Positions 51,755 through 62,611 of a DNA stretch of 64,000 nt are shown one piece after another; the stretch's first letter is position 1; every line of letters begins with the position of its first letter. Location of the stretch: positions 46,566-110,565 of the forward strand of contig CAUYLG010071372.1 in the NCBI GenBank assembly GCA_963573385.1, read 5' to 3'. The notes below the pieces were generated by a model. That model was given only the letters and a program-made list of their open reading frames with translations. It did not search any database and was not told where the DNA came from. A program made the translations under genes and the position numbers. The DNA comes from Cacajao melanocephalus (Eukaryota; Chordata; Mammalia; Primates; Pitheciidae).

Positions 51755-52295
51755 TACAAACATTTTCAAATGTAAGCTAAATAAAATATTTCGATGAGAG
51801 GAAATGGTTTAAATGATTATTTAAAAACAAAAATGAATGCTCAAGATAAGCCAAGGAAAGTGTAGCATAAAAAAGTAGAAGGTAAAGGGTAGAAGATGAC
51901 TACTTTGATAAAAGGGGCTTGTGCTACTTGATATCCTTGTGGAAAAACAAATTAGATTCATATATTAAATCATTCTCCCAAATGAATTCCAGCTGTACTA
52001 ATTGATTCTTAGAAGAAAGCTGAGGAGACCATATGTAGAATCTAAGGAAGGATGAACTCTTAGTAAGACTACGAACCCAGAATGATAATCAAAAGATAGA
52101 CGCAGAAGACTCTGCAAATAAATATCATTAAATTTATAAACAAACTATAGAGATTAAGCATACCTAATTGTATTCAATAGTAACATGTTGTGAAACTATA
52201 GTACAATGTCACAAGCAGGATATTAACATTGATAGAGTCAGGGTACAAAATAGTTCCATCACCACAAAGACCCTGGTGATTTAGTCAAAGGAAAA
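51755..52295. other. Intergenic, no recognised feature
   Basis: No gene or repeat recognised. Confidence 0.45.
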
Positions 52296-52435
52296 TGATT
52301 TATTTTCCTTTAGTTATATATCTAATAATTGAACTATTGGGTTGAATGGTGGCTCTGTTTTGAGTTCTTTGAGAAATCTCCAGACGACTTTCCACAGTGG
52401 TTGGACTAATTTACATTCTCATCAAACTGTAGAGT
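52296..52435 (-). mobile_element. L1 ORF2 fragment (antisense)
   Basis: 'actattgggttgaatggtgg' and 'actttccacagtggttggac' are the reverse complement of L1 ORF2 near its C-terminus. It ends sharply at the MaLR sequence at 52436. Confidence 0.75.
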
Positions 52436-53062
52436 CACTGACAGCCTGCAATCTGCACATGGAATAGCTGCAGGCACCAATGTACAACTCCAACCTGTAA
52501 GAGCATCCATGTGGGCTGAACCCAGCAAAGTCATAGCAGCGAGGTTGCCTGACATCTTGGGGGACACACTGCCTACCCCAGTGTGTGTGGAATACCAGAT
52601 ATGAAGTTAAAAGTGATTATTCTCCAGCTTTAATAACTGCCCAATTGAGTTTCAAATTTGCTTGGAGCCTATTACTCATTTCTTATGGTTTATTTCTCCC
52701 TTTGGGAATGTGTAATCTATACTCGTCTCACCATTGTATCTTGGAAGTAGATATCTTGCTTTGATTTTTCAGGCTTACAGATGTGTTTGGATTTTTAAAT
52801 TGACTTTGGGACTATGCAGATTGAATAAATGCATTTGTATATGAGAAGGAAATGAATTTTGGAAGGTTAGGGGTAGAATGTCATGATTTGAAGTTTTGTC
52901 CCCTCTGACACTCAAATTGAAACTTAACCCTCAATGTAATGGTGTTAAGAGGTAGGGCCTCTAAGAGGTAATTGGGTCATGAGGGCTCAGCCCTCATGAA
53001 TGGAGTTATCTATTCATGGATTAATGGGTTGTCATGAAGCAGGTTAGTTATTATAAGAGTGT
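52436..53062 (+). mobile_element. MaLR internal 3' part plus truncated LTR
   Basis: 52436-52875 resembles MaLR internal sequence ('tcttatggtttatttctccc', 'tctcaccattgtatcttgga'). It runs into an LTR start ('atgtcatgatttgaag...', 'aggtaattgggtcatgaggg', 'ccctcatgaatgg') that stops halfway at about 53062, where L1 sequence begins. Confidence 0.65.
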
Positions 53063-53210
53063 TCTGTAGTTCTCCTTGAAGAGGTCCTTCACCTCCCTTG
53101 TAAGCTGTACTCTTAAATATTTAATTCTCTTTGTAGCAATTGTGAATGGGAGTTCATTCATGATTTGGCTCTCTACTTGTCTGTTGTTGGTGTATAGGGA
53201 TGCTTCTTCA
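53063..53210 (-). mobile_element. L1 ORF2 fragment (antisense)
   Basis: 'tctgtagttctccttgaaga', 'agcaattgtgaatgggagtt', 'catgatttggctctctactt' are reverse-complement L1 reverse-transcriptase sequence, upstream in L1 of the piece at 52296-52435. Confidence 0.85.
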
Positions 53211-53309
53211 ATGCAGGAATCTAACAAACCCTACATTTATCCATGTGGTCAAAGTTAACTTCAACTCTTGATATAATGTTATAAGAATGGCAATTAAGTC
53301 CTCTAGTCT

Positions 53310-53735
53310 TGCTTCCGAAAACCAGTAATTTCAGTCTAATCATAAAACAATCAGACAAATTAAAATAGAGAGTTATTCTACAAAATACTCAGTGCACTTC
53401 TGAAAACTATCAAGTTCATGAAACCAAAGTAAGTCTGAGAAATGGTCACAGACTAGTTAAACATAAAGAGATATGAAGAAGAAATGGACTATAGTATTCC
53501 AGATGACATCCTTGTACAGAGAATCATGTTAGGCAAAAACTAAGGAAATTTGACTGAAATATGAAATTTAGTTAATAGTAATATATAAATATTGGTTTAT
53601 TAATTATAAAAAATATGTCATACGAATAGAGGTGTTAATAATATGGGACACTGGGTCCATGTATATGGAAACTCTGTATTATCTTTGTAAATTTTCTGTA
53701 AATCTAAAACTATTCTAAAGCTAAAACTTTATATA
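53310..53735 (+). repeat. Old L1M/HAL1-like 3' end
   Basis: 'aatgtcatacga'-type decayed text, then the typical end 'aactctgtattatctttgta', 'ttttctgtaaatctaaaact', 'attctaaagc'. Confidence 0.6.
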
Positions 53736-53739
53736 AAAA

Positions 53740-54315
53740 TAGTAAACAGAAGCAGGAGAATTAGGGAAGGAAACTAGAATTCAAAGTAATATTTTGACAT
53801 TGTGGTTAGTTTTCTTTACTTTTTTTCCTTCTCTGTCTTCCCGCTTGGACTTAAAGGCATATAAAATTGAAGAATTTCACATGATACAGAGATAAAGTGT
53901 TCTAAGGAAAGGTCTCAAATTTACTTTTCATTTTTTTCTAGAAAAATCTTTGTGTTTGAATAAATAGGATAGGAGATTCTAAAAGACAAAAAGAATGTGA
54001 GAAATTCCTTTCTTCTTCAAGGTTTGCCTCCAGGCCAGCCGGCCCCATTCCTGAAGGTGCAATCCTGCAAGGAAAGCACTAGCAACAGCTGGTCAGGCAT
54101 CTAAAACTCTGAATAGGAACATCCTTCTCTCTGACAAGAAGATCTTTGCTCCAAAAAGGGTGGGAGAAAAACCTCTCTGTTATTTCTCTCTTTATGTCCT
54201 TTCACTATTTTGCCAGGGAGGCAGCAGACCCATTCAAAGTAAGCGGATGGCATAGTGGAAAATACTAGAAGCCCACTTTCTAGTGAGAGTACCAGAAAGA
54301 AAGAGAATATAGAGG
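53740..54315. other. Intergenic, no recognised feature
   Basis: No gene or repeat recognised. Confidence 0.45.
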
Positions 54316-54319
54316 AGTG

Positions 54320-54815
<496 letters not shown>

Positions 54816-54884
54816 AGGAATCTTAACATAAAAAGGGCACCATAGTTTGGATAACTGAAATAGGAGTAAATGATAACCAAGGTA

Positions 54885-55010
54885 TCAGATTAACTTCTTT
54901 CACTTAGCAACATGCTTTTTATGTTCATCCCTGTCTTTCCATGGCTTGATAGGTCTTTTCATTTTATGGCTACATAGTATTCCATTGTATAGATGTACCC
55001 CAGTTTGTTT
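54885..55010 (-). mobile_element. L1 ORF2/3' fragment (antisense)
   Basis: 'tttcacttagcaacatgctt', 'ttatggctacatagtattcc', 'attgtatagatgtacccc' are reverse L1. It lies head-to-head with the sense L1 at 55011. Confidence 0.75.
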
Positions 55011-55765
55011 ATACTGTTGATGGGAATGCACATTGGTAAAACCACTATGGAGAACAGCTTGGAGATTCCTCCAAAAATGAAAACAAAGCTACCATACTAT
55101 CCGATAATCTCACTCCTAGGTATTTACCCAAAATGAAGAAAATCAGTCAATGAAGAAAATCAGTATACTGAAGAGATATCTGCACAACTATGTTTGCTGC
55201 AGCGCCATTAACTATAGCCAAGATTAGGAAGCACCTAAGTGTCCATCAGCAGATGAATAGATAAATTGTATTACAATGGAGTACTATTTAGCCATAAAAA
55301 ACAATGAGATCCTGTCATTTGCATCAACATGGATGGCACTGGAGGTCATTATGGTAAGTGAAATAAGCCAGGTACAGAAAGACAAATTTCACATGTTCTT
55401 GCTTATTTGTGGAAGCTAAAAATCAAAACAACTGAATTCATGGAGCTACAGTGTAGAAGGATGGTTACCTGAGGCTGAGAAATGTAGATGGGGGCTGGGG
55501 GAGAAGTGAGGATGGCTAATATATACAAAAAGCAGTTAGAGAGAATCAATAAGACCTAGTATTTGCTATCACAACAGGATGACCATAGTCAAAATGATTT
55601 AATTGTACATTTTGAAATAACCAAAAGAGTATAATTGGATTGTAACACAAACAATAAATGTCTGTCCTGATGGATAACCCACTTACCCTGATACGATTAT
55701 TACACATAGCAAGCCTGTATCAAAGTATCTCATGTAACCCATAAATATATGCAACTACTATGTAA
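55011..55765 (+). mobile_element. LINE-1 3' end
   Basis: Sense L1: 'ctgttgatgggaatgcacat', 'aagtgtccatcagcagatga', 'cattttgaaataaccaaaag', ending 'tgtaacccataaatatatgc'. Closely related to the 3' end of the L1 at 39270-44656. Confidence 0.85.
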
Positions 55766-56099
55766 ATGATTATTTATTCAGAGAGTGATGTTGCTATTTA
55801 CCAGAATAAATATTACCTGGTATTTATCCACCCTGATGTCCACTCTGATGGGGTTCCCTTTGTTGGTGACCTGTTCCTTCTCTCTAGCTGCCTTTAATAT
55901 TTTTTTCTTTCATGTTGACATTGAAGAATATGAAGACTATGTGACTTGGGGATGGTTGTCTTATATAGCATCTCACAGTGGTTCTCTGGATTTCCTGAAT
56001 TTGAATGCTGACCATCCAGTAAGAGCAGAGTAATTTTTGTGAATGATACTCTTAAATTTGTTTTCCAAGTTGCTTGTTCTTTCTCCCTCCCTTTTAGGG
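55766..56099. other. Intergenic, no recognised feature
   Basis: No gene or repeat recognised; may belong to the L1 that follows. Confidence 0.35.
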
Positions 56100-57240
<1,141 letters not shown>

Positions 57241-57377
57241 GCTCAAATGGGCATACCATCAGCAACAGCGGAATGGCCAAGCTTATCGATAGATGAAAAT
57301 ACATGTTTCCTACCTATAAAGTCAACATAGAAAAAATGAACTTTATTTTCTTGCGGCAACAATGAATATGAAAATAA

Positions 57378-57634
57378 GGCTGGGCACGGTGGCTCACGCC
57401 TGTAATCCCAGCACTTTGGGGGGGCCAAAGGTCAGGAGTTCAAGACTAGCCTGACCAACATGGCAAAACCCCATCTCTACCAAAAATACAAAAATTAGCC
57501 AGGCATGATGGTGGGTGCTGTAATCCCACGTATTTGGGAGGCTGAGGCAGGAGAATTGCTTGAACCCGGGAGGCAGAGGATGTAAGCTAACACCATTGCA
57601 CTCCAGCCTGGGTGACAGAATGAGACTCTGTATC
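57378..57634 (+). mobile_element. Alu with internal gap
   Basis: Sense Alu from 'ggctgggcacggtggctcac' to 'gggtgacagaatgagactct'. The usual segment between the 'ctttggg' block and 'ggtcaggagttc' is shortened, so it is below full length. Confidence 0.93.
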
Positions 57635-57702
57635 AAAAAAGAAAAAGAAACAAAGAGAAAGAAAGAAAGAAGGAAGAAGGAAAGAAAGAAAGAGAAAGAA
57701 AA
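57635..57702. repeat. (GAAA)n tract in the Alu tail
   Basis: Purine-rich 'gaaagaaagaaggaag' run grown from the Alu poly(A) tail. On the plus strand it is nearly all A and G. Confidence 0.92.
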
Positions 57703-57769
57703 TATAACCCCTAACCTATCATTCCAAACATTAAGTGCATTAAAAAATTTTAAACAAAAAAATTAAAAC

Positions 57770-58340
57770 ATTACAGAAAAACTGTGCAAATGTTACTTAA
57801 AATATTAATGAAGATCCACAGCAACATACAATAAAATAAATTCATGGGAATGAAGTTCCAATAGTTTGCTTTAAAATGGAATCTATAGTTTAATTATTAT
57901 CCCAAATCAAAACAACAAAATGCCTTTGGACATGAAGGCATGTATGAATTACCTGATTCTAAAATATGAAGACATGCAAATAGCAAAGCATAGTCGACAC
58001 ACTCTTGAAAAAGAGCAATTTGTCCACCAGATAGTAAGAAGTACAAAGAAGCTGTTGTAATAAAGAGTTTGAGATTTGGGTGCATGGATTAACAGATAGA
58101 CCAATGGAACTGAATGGAAAGTCCTGAAAAACAAAACCAACAAAACATTTCTAAATGCAAGCTTAATTGATTTAAAAAGGTTGCAGCTTTAGAGCAGGAG
58201 ACTGTCTTGTTAAAATAAGTATCAGTGGAACAACTGAATATCCATATAAAACCTAATGTAAGTGGAACCTTTTTTCGTATTATAAAAAAAATGCAATTAC
58301 AGGGAAATTCAAAACCTACTTTAAAAATGTTTATTATAAA
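57770..58340 (+). repeat. Old L1M ORF2 fragment
   Basis: 'acagatagaccaatggaact', 'gaatggaaagtcctgaaaaa', 'gtggaacaactgaatatcca' follow the ORF2 order. Strongly decayed. Confidence 0.5.
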
Positions 58341-58399
58341 TACTTCAAAAACACAGAAATGTACAGAATATTAAATAAGTCTTTGTATAGATTATCTTT

Positions 58400-59175
58400 T
58401 AGTGAGTCAGCAGCATGAGTAAATCAGAGCATCAGTCAGGCTAGAGTTGAAAGAACTGAAAAAGGTTGGGGTCATTGGTCACTTCAGTAACAAGAGGAGT
58501 GAGATGATATGAGTCAAAGAGGCACAGAGGAAATGGCACTTCCTCTCTCCCCCTTGCCTCAGCCATAGAAGGCCTAGCTTCTTTCACAAGTCTTTGCTTT
58601 TTGAGAGTAAGACTTGGATCTCAATAGTAGCTAGGGGAAGGCTACCTGGGACAATGATGGATTAATTCCCCCTTCTATTGACCAGTCCTCCTGCTGAACA
58701 CTGGAACTCTGAGGATTCAAGAAATATAACCCGAGCAGTTCTATTCCAGAAAGTCATGACGGAGGGATGTTGTGTTGATGACAGACACCCTGACCAGGTC
58801 CACAAACACTTTACTGACTTAGTGGCAGTGCCAGGTTGCTGACATGATAGGAGTAGAGGACTATCTCCCTCTCCACATGGATAAGAGCTCCACATACTTC
58901 CTCTCAGCAGTTCTTACTCCTGACAGGACCCTCAGAAGGATTCAGGAGCCCTAAGATTCCAAACAAAGGTTGACTTGAGGCTTTGCCAGAGATTTCCCTG
59001 AGGACTGGGGTTCTCTCCACCCACTATGGCCAGGATCAACTCAGCTGTTCATGAGCTGACTTCCTTCCTTAGCTTTGTCTCCATGTCCCAGGGGCAGATG
59101 GCCTCGGCTCATAGCCAGGATTGGTCTATCGAACCTCAGCGCTCAAGGTGGAAACCCACAGATATTTGCCTAAAT
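58400..59175. other. Low-copy, relatively G/C-rich stretch, no gene assigned
   Basis: About 0.8 kb without a recognised repeat and richer in G and C than its surroundings. Short open stretches only (longest 58662-58895, minus). I see no family match and do not call a gene. Confidence 0.35.
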
Positions 59176-59851
59176 AAATAAAGCGCTACATAGCAGTTAA
59201 ATTTGATGTATGTATTTAAAATTTTTATTTAACTTTTAAATTCAGAGACGCAAGCATAGGTTTGTTACATATCCCCTTTTTAGTGACTTCCATTAAGGCC
59301 AGCATTAATAAGTTCATTTTAACTTGATTGCCTTTGAAATAATCCTATCTCCAGATCATGCCACATTTTAATTTTAAAAATGTAGAATTTTGCAGAAGAG
59401 GCAATTGAACCTATAATAGTGGCAAAGGCAAGTGTAAGATCTATATGTATATCATTATATCATTACACATGTGTGTGTATATGTATATGTGTATATATAT
59501 AATAGCACATCTATCTTTATAAAAGCCAGAAATCGAAAATAATCTTTCAAAATTTACACAGCCACATTGTTACTGGTGGAAACTTCTGAGTAGGAGGCTG
59601 AATTTTGAAGAAAAATTTGAAGGAAAAAATGCAATTTCTATGTATCTTTGGAATTTTTTGCCACAAAAATACATACTCTATTTACTTTTAAGTAAAATAT
59701 TGAAATAACCCTACGAAAAGCAAGAGGAGTACTCTAGTAGTCAGATTAAGTAAAAGTAAGCTGATGGAACAGAAAAAAAAATTCCTGAAAGTTAAATGGC
59801 TTAACACATGTTGATTTTTGTGCACATAAATTCTGGGTTGAGTTGGCAGGG
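59176..59851. other. Intergenic with small remnants
   Basis: A short antisense L1 3'-UTR-like phrase at about 59218-59275 ('gcataggtttgttacata') and an impure tg/ta run at about 59465-59505. Otherwise unique. Confidence 0.4.
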
Positions 59852-60242
59852 TGTTATGGGCTGAATTGTGCCCCTCTCCCTAAAATGATATATTCATAAC
59901 TTAACCCCTAGTACTGCAGAATGCCATTGTATTTGAAGACAGAACCTTTGAAGAGGCAATTAAGGTAAAATGAGGTCTTATGGTTAGGATCATATTCAAT
60001 ATGACTGGTGGCCTCATAAGCAGAGCAGATTAAGATACAGACACACAGACTAAGGAACAACCATGTAAGAATTCATTGAGAAAGTAGCAATCAGCAAGCC
60101 ACGGAGAGGCCAGGGAAGAAATCAAACTGGCCAACATCTTCATCTTAGATATTTAGCCTCCATAAATGTTAGAAAATACATTTCTGTTGTTTAAGTCACC
60201 CAGTCTGTGGTATTCTGTTATGGTATAATAAACTAATACACA
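59852..60242 (+). mobile_element. MLT1-type MaLR solo LTR
   Basis: Starts 'tgttatgggctgaattgtgc' and ends 'ataataaactaataca' with 'tctgttgtttaagtcaccca' before it, the complete MLT1 LTR layout in sense orientation. No exact target duplication identified. Confidence 0.85.
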
Positions 60243-62015
60243 GTCCGTCCTGGCTTTCGCCTCACCCAGGAATCCAAGCTGGTTTCACCTTGTAGCTCCA
60301 CATCACAACAGATGTTAACTGCTCAACAGAAACAAAAGCACGGGAATGATGCACTGACTTCTGTCTAACTATAAATGAACCACCCAAGAAGGTGAGGTAG
60401 ACAAATGAAGATGGGCACTTGTAGTCTCTCCCATATGTTATTATGGTGCTTATAATTTATGACAGTAAGTTTCTTCATTTCTTGGAATTATTTCTGGCAA
60501 TGTCAGCATAGCCTTGAAATCTTCCAACATTTTCTTGCACCAACAAAGTGACTGGTGGTTTCAAATACAAGATTACATCTTGTTTTAAAACAATTCCGTA
60601 AGTCTTGGCAGGGAGAGTCAACCTTATTCCCTCAATAGCACTTTGCACTGTTCTTTTAATAAGCTATATAATTTCTTTAGGCTGAGAATTCTCTATTTTT
60701 GGTGTATGATAAATAATCTACCCTGTGAGCTTCTGCTACCCTCCATATGATGGAACATTCCTGAACAGCTATACATGTGCCTGTGGCACACTGCAAAAAA
60801 AGGTTTTCCTGTGGGGCAGGTACACAGAAAAGAGACAGTGGAAGGATGTTTAACTTACTTTTTTTTTCTCATCAGAGCTTGCCAGCTCTGATGTCCACTA
60901 AAGTACCCTTGTTACCTCCTAGGCAGTCTTTAAGACTTTTTTGTTTTTTAGAAATTGGTCTCCTTGTAGATCATTTGCAAAGTGATTTCTATAGTCTTTC
61001 CTCATCTACAAAGTTTGTGAAGGAAAGATTGGCATTTGATCACCTACAAAAGCTCATTCATCTGTGTTTGGGTTCAGTGCCCTGTTTCAAATAATGCATC
61101 TTATTAAAATCCTACTACAAATATCAAATATTAGGATGATTTCAAATAGGCTGTATCTAACCTTAGGATTATATCCCTAAAACCAGTATATTGTGTGACA
61201 AATTAGATTTTACTCTGCAGCCTATTTGGAAATATGTTGAGAATGTGTTGAAGATGCCCAGCATACATATTGAAATGTCACTATCCAAAGTGTATATTCA
61301 CATCAAAGGTCTGTTATCACAGAGGACCCAGGGAGAGGCATGGATCAGTCAGGGAACTTCTGCAGAGACAAAGAGTGGTCTATGTTAGGGGAAGGGTAGA
61401 TGTCTCTGGACTCTTGCACTGAGAGCTGGGTACAGCCTTCAGAGTGGGAAACACAGTGACAAGTTAGTCAGCAGGCCAGGTTCCAGAGTTGCACAAGAGA
61501 GCACACAGGAGTGATCAAAAGGAGAGTGCTATAATGTGGGAAAGTCCTGGGGTTGGACAAAAGTACTGTGTTCAAGTGCACCAGTAAAAGAGCTGCAGGA
61601 CACCTGCCATTACTTCTCCATGTGGAGACTCCTCTCTGCCTCATCCTTCACCCAGAGGGAACTGCTCAAGTAGCTTTCCATTCCAGGCTTTTCTCTCACC
61701 TTCTGAGAGTCCGGGCCCTGCCACCACCCAGCTTCATAAAAATCAGCTCCCAGAGAGGCAACTGCAGTTTCGCAAAGCCCAAAACTGCCTTAGCTCAGGG
61801 CCTTTTTGTTTGAAGGCTCCAACTGGAGTCTCACCTCCTTACTCCTTTTTAAATTTATTCTTTAGATTGTAGAGAAAATCTTACTAAGTTCCTGATATGG
61901 CTTCTGGACCTATACTCTCCCATTTTATGAGTAGGTATAAGTCTTGCTTTTAATACTAACTTCACTACTAACCGTAACTTCCATGAGCAAATGCTGATAT
62001 AATGTTCATCAAATA
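60243..62015. other. Intergenic, downstream flank of the MAGE-C gene
   Basis: No repeat is confidently recognised over about 1.8 kb. Several open stretches of 60-105 codons (for example 60777-61094 and 61553-61813, plus) lack recognisable domains and supporting start contexts, so none is called. Confidence 0.45.
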
Positions 62016-62611
62016 AAGGAGTCAGTGACATTTTTATTTATTATCATTTAATCTCTGCTACTTTATTAAACAAGCCACAGGTATGTATCTTTAATTTTCA
62101 AGAACAACAGACTAAAGGGTATGAGGAAAGGCAAATATTAACAATCCTTTGTTTTGTTCCACTATTCAACTCCAGAGTTCTTTTACAGTTTAAAGAAAAT
62201 TGCTACAGTAATACCACATTAACCTGTGATGGATCACAAATAAGGCAGGTTTTCCCAATTGTGTGTGTGTGTTTTACAAAATAACAAACTGTTACTCCTA
62301 AACCAGTTAAACAGCAATACATGTGTGACTAATATTCATAAACTAAGATTCTGAAGCTATTTAAACCTGTTATTAAAAGGAAAAGCATTTGAAAAATACC
62401 CCAAAGTAAAACAGGTAAATCCCTTAACTACCATATGGAACAGAAATGCAAACAACACTGTGTTCTCTCCAGCTTCACCCGGGCCCTCCACCACGTAGAA
62501 ACTCGCCTGCCCTGTTCACATTCAAAAAGAAGATTCTGCCCTAGACTTCACTCAGGAGAAGAGGGGCTGGGGGAGATGACACTGGAGCTTGCACTGTCTG
62601 TGACAGTGGAA
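62016..62611 (-). other. 3' UTR of the MAGE-C gene
   Basis: Read on the minus strand, the sequence after the stop codon follows the MAGE family 3'-UTR pattern: 'gtttatgaatattagtcaca', 'aaattaaagatacataccty'-like text and 'gtcactgactcc' after the poly(A) signal. No intron signal is evident. It also contains the ancestral-frame coding tail (62548-62611) lost by the frameshift. Confidence 0.65.
62033..62042 (-). promoter_or_regulatory. Overlapping poly(A) signals, AATAAATAAA
   Basis: The minus strand carries two overlapping AATAAA hexamers here, with another AATAAA at 62062-62067. Cleavage would be expected about 10-30 bases further left, near 62005-62023. Confidence 0.65.

Noticed and set aside
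54885..55765. Simple twin-primed L1
   Set aside because: The inverted and sense parts overlap in L1 coordinates, which simple twin priming does not produce; kept as a separate oddity.
57635..57702. Purine tract as a possible regulatory element
   Set aside because: It is a direct continuation of the Alu poly(A) tail.
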